The notes beneath the pieces were generated by a model. That model made no database searches. It was not told the origin of the DNA and saw only the letters and a list, made by a program, of their open reading frames with translations. Below are positions 1 through 8,230 of a stretch of 42,571 nucleotides of DNA, in pieces. Source of the DNA: Chthoniobacteraceae bacterium (GTDB lineage: Bacteria; Verrucomicrobiota; Verrucomicrobiia; Chthoniobacterales; Chthoniobacteraceae); contig CANJNZ010000039.1 of the NCBI GenBank assembly GCA_947476045.1, positions 1 to 42,571 of the forward strand, read 5' to 3'. The translations under genes and the position numbers were made by a program. The first letter of the stretch is position 1. Each line of letters opens with the position of its first letter.

Positions 1-128
1 CGCTGCACAGAACTTTGCAACTTCTGAGTGTCCATCCATTTGAGAAAATGCCTCTCCATGAACTACTTGCAAAACATGACTTCAACCCTTTGACACCGCA
101 AGATTGCAACCAATTACTACTGTGGTAG
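1..128 (+). CDS. C-terminal end of IS4-type DDE transposase (partial, 5' end outside window)
   Basis: An open frame runs in from the left edge (first full codon at base 3) and stops with TAG at 126-128. The 41 visible residues include LQLLSVHPFEKMPLHELL and end in DCNQLLLW. IS4-family transposases commonly end with a 'LQxLSxxxFEKxPxxELF...NQLxLF' tail, and the match in order and spacing is the basis of the call. The catalytic DDE part lies outside the window. The sequence just after the stop (about 129-155, containing CCGGACACTCGTGG) could be the terminal inverted repeat of the element, but the other end is not visible so the boundary cannot be fixed. Base composition here is lower in GC than in the following genes, as expected for an insertion. 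Confidence is moderate because only the tail is seen. Confidence 0.6.
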   Translation, partial: LHRTLQLLSVHPFEKMPLHELLAKHDFNPLTPQDCNQLLLW

Positions 129-437
129 TTACTGCCGGACACTCGTGGTAATGCTAATGAAACTGTCGAGCGGATATTTTCACTCGGGCGTGCCTTTTCA
201 CAGCCGGAACAATTCAGCGGATTTAAACCATGAAGGACATGAAGAGCATGAAGGCGTCGGGGCATGTGAACTTTCACGGAAGCGAAACGCCCGGTCTTTT
301 GGTCCGACACAACGACCCTTCAAGTCATCCGCACCCGTTCATGTCCTTCATGCTCTTCATGGTTTATCTGCATCGCCCCGCCATGGATCTTAAAAAACGC
401 CCGCACTTTCACTTTCACATTCGCGCCCGCGTTGTGC
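129..437. other. Gene-free stretch between IS tail and phosphohexomutase
   Basis: No convincing gene is present. The short open frames here are Pro/His/Arg-rich and mutually overlapping, and they arise from the inverted repeat annotated separately. The first part probably contains the right end of the IS element. The last part (about 371-437) should hold the promoter of the mutase gene, but I see no clear -35/-10 pair or Shine-Dalgarno sequence. Confidence 0.6.
219..370. repeat. Long imperfect inverted repeat built of ATGAAGG-type submotifs
   Basis: The left arm (about 224-253) reads TAAACCATGAAGGACATG and continues AAGAGCATGAAGG. The right arm (about 340-366), read on the other strand, gives AAACCATGAAGAGCATGAAG and then GACATG. 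Both arms begin with AAACCATGAAG and consist of GAC/AGC-ATGAAG submotifs in swapped order, separated by about 85 bp. Translated, the motif gives NHEGHEEHEG on one strand and NHEEHEGHE on the other, a peptide signature I remember from many spurious short ORFs in Verrucomicrobia and related environmental genomes. It is best regarded as a dispersed intergenic repeat (REP- or MITE-like) rather than coding sequence. Confidence 0.65.
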
Positions 438-2405
438 ATGGATGTTTCCATGAAGAAGCCAACACCAGCCAATGCCGCAGCACTCGAAGCCGCGAGACTG
501 CTCGATTCCGTTTCCAAAAACATCCGTCTGCTCGTGGATGCGGATACTTCGCCGAGCTATGCGGAGAGCGTGACGCAACTCGCCGAGGCCGGGCAGTGGG
601 GTGAGTTGGTGGATCGGTTCTGGCGCACGCTTGCGTTTGGCACCGGCGGGTTGCGCGGACGCACCATCGGGCGCGTGGTTTCCGCAGCAGAGCGCGGAAA
701 GGCGAAGGATGGCGCGAGGCCTGAACTGCCGTGCGTCGGCACGAATGCGATGAACTTTTTCAACATCAACCGCGCTGTGCAGGGGCTTGTGAGCTACTGC
801 CACGAGTGGTTCGGGAAAAAGAAACTCAAGGGACGTCCGAAGATCGTCATCGCGCACGACACACGGCATTTCTCGCGCGAGTTCGCGGAGCTGGCAGCGA
901 AGATTGCGGTCGAGCTTGGCTGCGATGCAGGGCTCTTCGCGGGGCCGCGCTCCACGCCGGAGTTGTCCTTCGCCGTGCGCTACACGGGCGCGACTGCGGG
1001 CGTGGTCATCACCGCTTCGCACAATCCGCCGCACGACAATGGATTCAAATGCTACTTCGCCGACGGTGCGCAGGTGGTCGAACCGCACGCCAGCGGGATC
1101 GTCGCCCGCGTGAATGCGCTCACGAGCGACGCATACACACCGCTGCCGAAATCCAAGCGCGGCAAGCTCACTGTGCTCGGGCAGGAACTCGACGACGCCT
1201 ACATGAAACGCCTCGAAACGCTGGTGCTCGACCCCGCAATGGTGAAGAGCGCAAGCCGGCTGAAGGTGGTTTTCACCAGCATCCACGGCACCGGCGGTGT
1301 GATCTGCAAACCGATGCTGAAAAAACTCGGCTTCCGTTTCGCAGTCGTGCCGGAGCAGGACAAATTCGACGGCAACTTCCCCACGGTAAAATCGCCGAAT
1401 CCCGAAAACGCGGAAGCGCTCGCGCTCGGCGTAGCGCTCGCGCGGAAGGAGCACGCCGATGTCGTCATCGCAACCGATCCCGATGCCGACCGCATGGGCG
1501 TCGCGATTCGCAATGCGCAGGGCGAAATGGAACTCCTCAGCGGAAATCAAATCGGCTCACTCATCGCCGCGTATCGCGTGCGTAAACTGATCGAGCAGGG
1601 TGTGCTCACGTCCGCAAACGCGAAGCATGCGGCGATCATCAAGACGCTCGTCACCACCGACCTGCAAAAAGCCATCGCAAAAAAACACGGCCTTCGCTGC
1701 GTGGAGACGCTCACCGGCTTCAAATACATCGGCGAAAAACTCGGAAAATACGAAGCCGCGCTCCCTGCCGCAGTGCGCGCAAAATATCGCGACCTCAGCG
1801 AAGGCGAGACTCGCGACCTGCGCTTGAAACACAGCACCTATTACGTCGCAGGCGGCGAGGAGAGCTACGGCTACAGCGCGCACGATTTCGTCCGCGACAA
1901 GGACGCGAATGCCTCGGTCGTGCTCTTCGCCGAGGTGTGCGCCTACGCAAAATCACGCGGCCTCACCGTGGATGCGCTGCTCGACGAAGTGTATGCCGAC
2001 TACGGCTTCTACTTGGAAAAGAACGGAACTATTACCTTCGAGGGCGCGGACGGCGCGGCGAAGATTGCAAAGCTCGCAAACGCCTACGCCAAGCAGCCGC
2101 CAAAAACGATGGACGGCTCCGCAGTCACGGGCGCGCGCGATTTCAAAGCGAAGACCTACAAGGATGTGGAAGGCGACACGCTGCCCCGCGAGAGCATGGT
2201 GATTTTCGATCTCGCCGACGGACGCCGCGTCGCCGTGCGCCCATCAGGCACGGAGCCGAAAATCAAATTCTACCTCTTCGCCCGCCGCGATCCGAAAGGG
2301 ACGCGCTTTACCGCAGCGGAACTGGCGAAGACCAGGCGGGAAACGAAGGAAGCGCTGGAGCGCCTGTGGGTCTGGATTCAAGCCGACGTGAAGGCACGTC
2401 TATAG
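438..2405 (+). CDS. Phosphohexomutase (phosphoglucomutase/phosphomannomutase family)
   Basis: Cytosolic alpha-D-phosphohexomutase of 655 residues that interconverts sugar 1- and 6-phosphates and feeds glycogen, nucleotide-sugar and envelope polysaccharide synthesis. All four family signatures are present in order: active-site phosphoserine loop TASHNP (192-197, Ser194), metal-binding loop DPDADR (347-352), sugar-binding loop GGEESYG (472-478) and phosphate-binding loop RPSGTEPK (601-608). The GEESYG form and the length point to the PgcA/YhxB-like branch, which handles glucose and mannose phosphates, but substrate specificity cannot be read from sequence. ATG at 438 is taken as start; TTG at 432 and ATG at 450 are alternatives, and none has a clear ribosome binding site. 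A small gene follows after 42 bp on the same strand. Confidence 0.93.
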   Translation: MDVSMKKPTPANAAALEAARLLDSVSKNIRLLVDADTSPSYAESVTQLAEAGQWGELVDRFWRTLAFGTGGLRGRTIGRVVSAAERGKAKDGARPELPCVGTNAMNFFNINRAVQGLVSYCHEWFGKKKLKGRPKIVIAHDTRHFSREFAELAAKIAVELGCDAGLFAGPRSTPELSFAVRYTGATAGVVITASHNPPHDNGFKCYFADGAQVVEPHASGIVARVNALTSDAYTPLPKSKRGKLTVLGQELDDAYMKRLETLVLDPAMVKSASRLKVVFTSIHGTGGVICKPMLKKLGFRFAVVPEQDKFDGNFPTVKSPNPENAEALALGVALARKEHADVVIATDPDADRMGVAIRNAQGEMELLSGNQIGSLIAAYRVRKLIEQGVLTSANAKHAAIIKTLVTTDLQKAIAKKHGLRCVETLTGFKYIGEKLGKYEAALPAAVRAKYRDLSEGETRDLRLKHSTYYVAGGEESYGYSAHDFVRDKDANASVVLFAEVCAYAKSRGLTVDALLDEVYADYGFYLEKNGTITFEGADGAAKIAKLANAYAKQPPKTMDGSAVTGARDFKAKTYKDVEGDTLPRESMVIFDLADGRRVAVRPSGTEPKIKFYLFARRDPKGTRFTAAELAKTRRETKEALERLWVWIQADVKARL

Positions 2406-2447
2406 TTCCCTTCTGGCGCGGAAAACGCTAATACAGTTCTGCAACCC

Positions 2448-2756
2448 ATGACAAACGACATCCAACTCGACGGCACTGAAATATCGGTCATCAAGGCACT
2501 CGGCATCGGTGGCTCAGAAATTGATGGACTAACCCTGCGCGAGCGTTGCTCCGAACTCGAAAACGCCGAACTGGTGGACACTGTGAAGGGGCTGATCATG
2601 CAAGGTTACGTGGACGCTGATAACGACTCTTTTTATGATGCGGACAGCATGGACAAACTTCATTTCCGCGTGAACTCCGGCTACGCCAAGGACCTCAAGG
2701 AGGCACTGGATCCGCGCCCCCAGCCGAAGAAAAGCAAGCGTGTGCGGCGCGAATAA
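2448..2756 (+). CDS. Small conserved-looking protein of unknown function (102 aa)
   Basis: I do not recognise the family. The protein is acidic over residues 1-75 and ends in a strongly basic tail (KKSKRVRRE). The pattern of helices followed by a short hydrophilic turn (LRERCSELENAELVDTVKGL, then MQGYVDADNDSFYDADSM) resembles a winged-helix fold with an Asp-rich wing, suggesting a small nucleic-acid or protein-binding domain. No signal peptide or membrane segment is present. It lies between the mutase and lnt on the same strand with short gaps (42 and 51 bp), so it may be cotranscribed. Third-position GC bias and lack of a competing frame support it as a real gene. The function is unassigned. 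Confidence 0.7.
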   Translation: MTNDIQLDGTEISVIKALGIGGSEIDGLTLRERCSELENAELVDTVKGLIMQGYVDADNDSFYDADSMDKLHFRVNSGYAKDLKEALDPRPQPKKSKRVRRE

Positions 2757-2807
2757 CGGCGAGAATGGTGCTTGGCAGCGGGCGTCACGGCGCGGCATTT
2801 CGGCGTG

Positions 2808-4484
2808 ATGAATGATAAAGACAGACGCTCTTCTGAGTGGTTTCGCCTATGGCCCTGGCTGGCAGCAGCGCTGAGCGGCGTCCTGCTGGCGCTCTGCTTT
2901 CCGCCTTGCGATATCGGCGGACTCGCCTTCGTCGCGCTCGGGCCTCTGCTTTTTGCGGTCTGGCTGAAAAAACCAGCACGCCGCTCAGGCTGGTATCATT
3001 TCCGGCTCGGCTACATCACCGGTCTCGTTTTTTTTACAACGACGTTTTCATGGCTCAGCGAGCTGGCGGGATTATTCGATTCGAAAATGCTCTTGGGCCT
3101 GCCGCTGCTGCTCGCTGCATTTCTTGCGCTGTATCCGGCAACGTGGGCGTGGTTCGCGGGATGGATTGTGGGCGAGCACTTCAAGCCGATTCCCCAACCC
3201 GACCCCACAGAACCTTTCTCCCGCCCTCCCCTCCTCTATTCCACACGCAATCTTTTCTTCTCGCTCCTCATCGCCGCATTGTGGACGGCACTCGAATGGG
3301 TGCGCGGCTGGCTGCTGACCGGCTTCGGCTGGAACGCACTCGGCGTCTCGCTGCATGAGGAACTCGCGCTCATTCAGATCGTCGAGTTTACCGGCGTCGG
3401 CGGGCTCAGCTTCCTGCTCGTGCTCTGCAACGCCATCGGCGTGATCACCCTCCTGCGCCTGCGGGCGGAAATCGGACGCGTCCGGCTGCGCCCGCATTTC
3501 GATTTCAGCCTCACCGTCGCGCTGGTCGTCGTCGTCTTCAGCTACGGTGCGCGCGTGCTTTTTAGCGAACAAACCAAAGCGAAAACGGAACCCAAAAATG
3601 ACGTAACCTCGCTCCATGTCGTAGCGCTCCAGCCAAACATCCCGCAAAAATGGAAACTTGAACACGGACATGAAGGAGAAATCATCGAGCGTCTGCGCGA
3701 GCTGCACGCGATTGCCTCGCTGACCGATCCGCATCTCGTGCTCTGGCCCGAGGCTGTGGTGCCCGGGGGGATGTTCAGCGACGAAGATACACACAAATTT
3801 GTCCTCGAACTGGCCGCGCAAGTTCCCGCGCTTTTACTCGGCACCGACGACAATGACCGCGGTGCAAAAGGCGAGGATCACAACAGCGCCGCCCTTCTGC
3901 TTTCCGGCGAAAAAGACGTTCAGCTCTACGACAAGCGGCACCTCGTCCCGTTCGGCGAATACCTGCCGCTGCGCTGGGCGCTCGGCTGGATTGCCGGAGA
4001 CCTGGTTCCCGGCGACTTCAAGCCCGGACGCGATGTCGGCCTGTTCAAACTCAAAGAACCCGCGCTCACACTCGCTCCGCTCGTCTGTTTTGAAGACACG
4101 CTCGGCGACCTCGCCCGCGAGCCCGTGCTGCGCGGCGCGCAGGTCCTGGTGAATATTACCAACGATGGATGGTTCGGCCGCTCGTGCGAGCCGGAGCAGC
4201 ATTTCGTTAATTCGATTTTCCGCGCCATAGAAAATCGCCGCCCGCTCATCCGCTGCACAAACACTGGCATAACCGCATCCGTGGATTCGGTAGGGCGCGT
4301 CGAAAAATGGCTCTCACCATTTCAAAAAGGATTCGCCTCAAAACAAATCAGAATAGCCAGTCACGGCGCAGAGACTTTCTACACGCGCCATGGAGAAGTT
4401 TTCTCCATCGGCTGCGCCATCGTTTCCATCACCGCCATATTCGTGCACGCGTTGCTGCTGCGACGCAGGACGAAAACCTCCTAG
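2808..4484 (+). CDS. lnt: Apolipoprotein N-acyltransferase
   Basis: Inner-membrane enzyme that adds the third acyl chain to the N-terminal cysteine of diacylated lipoproteins, the last step of lipoprotein maturation before Lol-type sorting. The N-terminal half (about residues 15-250) has a run of hydrophobic helices. The C-terminal half is a nitrilase-fold domain with the expected Glu-Lys-Cys triad: Glu315 in LWPEAVVPG, Lys376 in YDKRHLVPFGEYLPL and Cys427 in LVCFEDTLGD, followed by the family motif NITNDGWFG. At 558 residues it is slightly longer than the E. coli enzyme. Start is taken at ATG 2808; an in-frame TTG at 2772 would add 12 unconvincing residues. It ends tail to tail with the next gene, sharing the four bases CTAG. 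It indicates a diderm with a lipoprotein pathway. Confidence 0.95.
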   Translation: MNDKDRRSSEWFRLWPWLAAALSGVLLALCFPPCDIGGLAFVALGPLLFAVWLKKPARRSGWYHFRLGYITGLVFFTTTFSWLSELAGLFDSKMLLGLPLLLAAFLALYPATWAWFAGWIVGEHFKPIPQPDPTEPFSRPPLLYSTRNLFFSLLIAALWTALEWVRGWLLTGFGWNALGVSLHEELALIQIVEFTGVGGLSFLLVLCNAIGVITLLRLRAEIGRVRLRPHFDFSLTVALVVVVFSYGARVLFSEQTKAKTEPKNDVTSLHVVALQPNIPQKWKLEHGHEGEIIERLRELHAIASLTDPHLVLWPEAVVPGGMFSDEDTHKFVLELAAQVPALLLGTDDNDRGAKGEDHNSAALLLSGEKDVQLYDKRHLVPFGEYLPLRWALGWIAGDLVPGDFKPGRDVGLFKLKEPALTLAPLVCFEDTLGDLAREPVLRGAQVLVNITNDGWFGRSCEPEQHFVNSIFRAIENRRPLIRCTNTGITASVDSVGRVEKWLSPFQKGFASKQIRIASHGAETFYTRHGEVFSIGCAIVSITAIFVHALLLRRRTKTS

Positions 4485-5455
4485 GGCTTTTCCTCGTTAC
4501 CCTTGGACTCCGACTCGGACGGCGGAGTTGTTTCGGCAGGAAGGTCGGCTCGCTTCCAGCCTTCCTGTGCTGCGAGTTGCTCGGCGAGGACAAGCGGCCA
4601 TTTTGGATCCTTGAAGAAAATTTCCTTCATCGCTGGCTCCTGCTCCAACTCTTTTTTGCGCGCAAGGAGCAGCTCGTTTTCTTTGGATTCCTTGTCAAGG
4701 AGAGCCGGGTAGCGCCGTCCGGCCTCCGCCGCGGCCATCTGGGTTATTTTCTCGGGCGTCTCTTTCGATTGTCCGGTGAAGGTGACGTAGTCCGAAGCAA
4801 TGCTCACATCCTGATCCCCTGCACGAAAAGTCACGACGCCGTCTTCCAGTCCCTTGAATTGATAAATCTGCCCCGCCTTGAGGCGCCACTTACGGCCCTC
4901 GATGGTGACTAGGCAGTCCTGTTTAATGCGAATGAGCTTACCCGACTTCAGGTCAGGCGCTGGTGCCATAAATTCGCGCACAATTCCATCATCAACCGGC
5001 GGCGCTGGTTTTTCGGGGACTGATTTCTCCGGTGCCGGCTTATCCACTGGAAATTCCGGAGCCTGTGGCGCTGGTGGTGCATTCTTTGCAGTGGGTATCG
5101 ACAGCACGGGTGTGACGATTTCAGGTGCATCATCTACTTTCGGAGCGAGGCGCTCATCGGCGAGATGATCGAGTCTGCTCAGGCCCGCTACGACGAACGG
5201 GATCGCTGCTCCCAAAAGCACAACGAGGGCGATCGCGAGGAGGATGCCATTGCGCTGGCGCAGCAGCCGAAAATTATAAAGCAGCCACAGAACGCCAAAC
5301 GCACTGAGACTCGCAAAGAGCGATTGAGCGACGGCGGCGCGATTTACTTTCAGTCCCAGCCACAACGCGATGGCCGCAATCAAGAAACAGATCACAGCCC
5401 ATGCGAGGTTGCGGGTGCCACTCAAAGCATCGGCGCCAGGCGCAGATTCAGCCAT
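4481..5455 (-). CDS. Membrane-anchored protein of unknown function with periplasmic SH3-like segment
   Basis: No named family is recognised. From ATG at 5455 the protein has 324 residues. About residues 15-95 hold three hydrophobic helices (AWAVICFLIAAIALWLGL, a second around VAQSLFASLSAFGVLWLLY, a third ILLAIALVVLLGAAIPFVVA). A Pro/Ala/Lys-rich linker follows (about 115-160), then a compact beta-rich segment (LIRIKQDCLVTIEGRKWRLK...GDQDVSIASDYVTF) that resembles an SH3-like or barrel domain, and a charged helical tail (ESKENELLLARKKELEQEP). The architecture suggests a membrane anchor with a periplasmic sensor or binding domain. The frame stays open upstream to GTG 5650 and the extra 65 codons look partly coding, so a longer N-terminus is possible. 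It is convergent with lnt and divergent from gatB. Confidence 0.72.
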   Translation of the reverse strand: MAESAPGADALSGTRNLAWAVICFLIAAIALWLGLKVNRAAVAQSLFASLSAFGVLWLLYNFRLLRQRNGILLAIALVVLLGAAIPFVVAGLSRLDHLADERLAPKVDDAPEIVTPVLSIPTAKNAPPAPQAPEFPVDKPAPEKSVPEKPAPPVDDGIVREFMAPAPDLKSGKLIRIKQDCLVTIEGRKWRLKAGQIYQFKGLEDGVVTFRAGDQDVSIASDYVTFTGQSKETPEKITQMAAAEAGRRYPALLDKESKENELLLARKKELEQEPAMKEIFFKDPKWPLVLAEQLAAQEGWKRADLPAETTPPSESESKGNEEKP

Positions 5456-5712
5456 GTGCGACTTCGCCTCGGCGGTGCGCAGTTCAATTTGCGTCGATGC
5501 AAATGGCTCGGCGCGGGAATCGTCTTCGGGATACTCAGTCTTTTTCACAGGACTGGCGAGAATGCCACAGTGCGGCGTCTTGTCGCGGGTAAAATAGATG
5601 AATGAACTGTTGATTTTTCCCCACCTCAAAAGGCACTGCTTTGTGGACACGGCGAAAACGACCGTTCACAAATCGGCGTCCGCGCCTTATCAGCACATCC
5701 ATTTACCAGACC

Positions 5713-7170
5713 ATGCCTCGCTACATTCCGACCATCGGCCTCGAAGTTCACGTCCAGCTCAAAACCCGCAGCAAGATGTTCTGCGGCTGCGCGACCAGCT
5801 TCGGCGACGCGCCAAACTCGAACACTTGCCCGGTGTGCCTCGGCTATCCCGGCGCGCTGCCCGTGATGAATGAGGAGGCTCTGAAAATGACTGCGCTCGC
5901 GGGGCTGATGCTCGGCTGCACGGTGCCGGAAGTCTGCAAGTTCGACCGGAAAAATTATTTCTACCCGGACATGCCGAAGAATTATCAGATCACACAATTT
6001 GATCTGCCAATCTGCCTCGGCGGCGGGGTGCCGCTGCACGAGTTCGCATATCCAAAGGACGTGCAGAAGAACATCGCGACACCGGACAAAGTGGTGAAGC
6101 TCACACGCATTCACCTCGAAGAAGATGTGGCGAAGTCGCAGCACTTCGACTCGAACAGCGGCATTGATTTCAACCGTGCAGGCACGCCGCTGATGGAAAT
6201 TGTGAGCGAGCCCGACATCGCCACGCCGGAGGAAGCGTTCGCGTATCTCACCTCGCTCCAGCAAATCCTCATCTACGGCGGAGTGAGCGATGCCGACATG
6301 GAAAAAGGCCAGCTACGCTGCGACTGCAACGTCTCCGTGCGCCCCGAGGGGCAAAGCGAGCTGGGCGTGAAAATCGAAATCAAAAATATGAACTCCATCT
6401 CCGCCGTGCGTCGTGCGCTCGCCTATGAGATCGAGCGCCAGACTGCTGCTTGCGAGCGTGGTGAAACACTCATTCAGAGCACACGCGGCTGGGACGACAC
6501 GACGGGGCAGACGCGCCACCAGCGCACCAAGGAAAGCTCGCACGACTACCGCTATTTTCCCGACCCGGATTTATTACCGGTGAAAACGTCCGCCTTTATG
6601 GACGAAGTGCGCGCACGCCGTCCCGAATTGCCGGGTGAAAAGCGCGACCGCTTCGTTCGCGACTACGGCGTCACTTCCTACGACGCCAGCGTGCTCGCGA
6701 GTCAGAAGGCGCTCGCCGATTACTACGACGCAGCGGCAAAGGTCGCCAAAGATGCGAAGACGGTTGCGAATTACGTGATCAACGATCTGCTCAGCGCGCT
6801 CGGCACAGCGGAGAGAAGCGTCGCGCAATGTCCCATTCCACCCGCGCAACTCGCGGAGTTGGTGAACATCGTGAAGAGCGGCGTCATCAATTCCACGCAG
6901 GGCAAAACGGTGTTTGGCGAAATGTTCTCCACCGGAAAAAGCGCGACGCAAATCGTGGAGGAAAAAGGCCTCAAGCAGGAGAGCGACGCCGGGGCCATCG
7001 AGGCGCTCTGCCAGCAGGCCATCGCGGCGAATCCGAAGGCAGTCGCCGAATATCGTTCGGGCAAAGCGGCGGCGATCAACGCCATCAAAGGTCAGGTGAT
7101 GAAACTCTCCCAAGGTAAAGCCAACCCTCAGATCGTCGGAGACATTCTCGCGCGCCTGCTCAGCGCGTAG
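5713..7170 (+). CDS. gatB: Aspartyl/glutamyl-tRNA(Asn/Gln) amidotransferase subunit B
   Basis: Subunit B of the GatCAB amidotransferase, which converts mischarged Glu-tRNA(Gln) and/or Asp-tRNA(Asn) to the correct aminoacyl-tRNA in the cytosol. Of 485 residues, the cradle domain starts right after the initiator (IPTIGLEVHVQL), with the Cys motifs KMFCGC and CPVCLGYPGALP, the signature FYPDMPKNYQITQFD, the GTPLMEIVSEPDI block and the DYRYFPDPDLLP block. The C-terminal YqeY-like tRNA-binding domain covers roughly residues 340-485. ATG 5713 is chosen because the conserved protein begins there; an upstream in-frame codon at 5641 would add a basic, non-conserved leader. GatA and GatC are not adjacent, so the operon is split. 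Confidence 0.97.
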   Translation: MPRYIPTIGLEVHVQLKTRSKMFCGCATSFGDAPNSNTCPVCLGYPGALPVMNEEALKMTALAGLMLGCTVPEVCKFDRKNYFYPDMPKNYQITQFDLPICLGGGVPLHEFAYPKDVQKNIATPDKVVKLTRIHLEEDVAKSQHFDSNSGIDFNRAGTPLMEIVSEPDIATPEEAFAYLTSLQQILIYGGVSDADMEKGQLRCDCNVSVRPEGQSELGVKIEIKNMNSISAVRRALAYEIERQTAACERGETLIQSTRGWDDTTGQTRHQRTKESSHDYRYFPDPDLLPVKTSAFMDEVRARRPELPGEKRDRFVRDYGVTSYDASVLASQKALADYYDAAAKVAKDAKTVANYVINDLLSALGTAERSVAQCPIPPAQLAELVNIVKSGVINSTQGKTVFGEMFSTGKSATQIVEEKGLKQESDAGAIEALCQQAIAANPKAVAEYRSGKAAAINAIKGQVMKLSQGKANPQIVGDILARLLSA

Positions 7171-7231
7171 GAAACTCGACACTTTCCAAACAATCGCATT
7201 CCCCCCCCACAATTACCCGGAATACTTTGCA

Positions 7232-8224
7232 ATGATTCTCCGGATTTTTACGACCTGCCTCCTCGCCAGCACAGTTTCCGCGCGCGCGGAAAATCAGCAG
7301 GCCACCAAAGCAGCCGTCGTTGATCAGTCGGCCACGCAGCCGAAATCCGATGCGCCTGCACCCGAGTCTGCACCCTCGATTGGCTCAGAAGTGAACATCC
7401 ACGATCTGCTTTTTCTGGCCCACGCACTCGACCTTGGAAAATCGCTTACCTACCTCGCAAAACAAACCGCCCTCACAAACAATCCATCCATCAAAGCCTA
7501 CGGCAACAACCTGGTTAAAACGCTCGACGCGCAAAACGCCGTGCTCACCACGGTGGCTGAAATGCGGAAGCTCAAAGCCCCGACAGAGTCCCCCACTCAG
7601 AAAAGGATTTCCGAGAAACTGGGCAAACTGGAGGGAGCAAAATTCCAAAAGGCACTTCTCGACGCATTCATCGAACTGGATGAGCGATTCATCGCTACCT
7701 ACGAACTCGGAGAAAAATCATCGGATGCGAATATCTCAAAGTTCGCCAGGCAGGCGCTGCCCGAAGGACGCAAACATCTACTCGCCGTGCAAGGCTTGGC
7801 CGGTATCGCGCCGCAGTATGTCGAGCGCACCACGCCCGCCGCGCCAGCGCCCGCCTCAACAGGCTGGGAGTGCCCAGGCCCCGTAGACATGCTGAAAGCT
7901 CGAAGCACGAATCAAAACTCTGCTACAGCTAATCCGAATATCGGAACCCCACCTGTCGCAACAAAGCCTGCCACGAAGCCAGCAGCGCCGTTCACAACCA
8001 AAGCACCCGCTAAGCCCGCCGTAAATGCTCCTGCAAAGCCCCCGGTTGAAGCCACTCCCATCCCATCCGCCACGGCACCTCCCGCTACTCTGCCTCCAAA
8101 GCCAGAGCCAAAGCCCACAGTCATCGCAGAGCCTCTGGAGGATGTTGCGCCAAAGAAACTCGAGGCCGCCCCCGCGAAACCAGCCAGGCCTTCGTTTCGC
8201 ACAAATTTTTCGCCGCAAAACTAG
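7232..8224 (+). CDS. Secreted DUF4142-like helical protein with Pro/Ala-rich tail
   Basis: The protein has 330 residues and begins with a signal peptide (MILRIFTTCLLASTVSARAE, likely cleaved after the Ala-Arg-Ala region). Residues about 50-190 form an all-helical domain (FLAHALDLGKSLTYLAKQTA, IKAYGNNLVKTLDAQNAVL, ALLDAFIELDERFIATYEL, FARQALPEGRKHLLAVQ). This resembles the DUF4142 ferritin-like four-helix family found in many periplasmic proteins, although metal-ligand His residues are sparse. Residues about 195-330 are low-complexity Pro/Ala/Lys/Thr, probably a flexible envelope-spanning tail. The family role is not established; members are often linked to stress. It begins 61 bp after gatB and ends 6 bp from the convergent cstA. 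Confidence 0.72.
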   Translation: MILRIFTTCLLASTVSARAENQQATKAAVVDQSATQPKSDAPAPESAPSIGSEVNIHDLLFLAHALDLGKSLTYLAKQTALTNNPSIKAYGNNLVKTLDAQNAVLTTVAEMRKLKAPTESPTQKRISEKLGKLEGAKFQKALLDAFIELDERFIATYELGEKSSDANISKFARQALPEGRKHLLAVQGLAGIAPQYVERTTPAAPAPASTGWECPGPVDMLKARSTNQNSATANPNIGTPPVATKPATKPAAPFTTKAPAKPAVNAPAKPPVEATPIPSATAPPATLPPKPEPKPTVIAEPLEDVAPKKLEAAPAKPARPSFRTNFSPQN

Positions 8225-8230
8225 CGCTGG

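Noticed and set aside
390-1550. Long open frame (386 codons) on the minus strand opposite the phosphohexomutase
   Set aside because: It is antisense to a gene with all four family motifs, is rich in Arg, His and Glu, and shows no domain; it is a typical GC-rich shadow frame.
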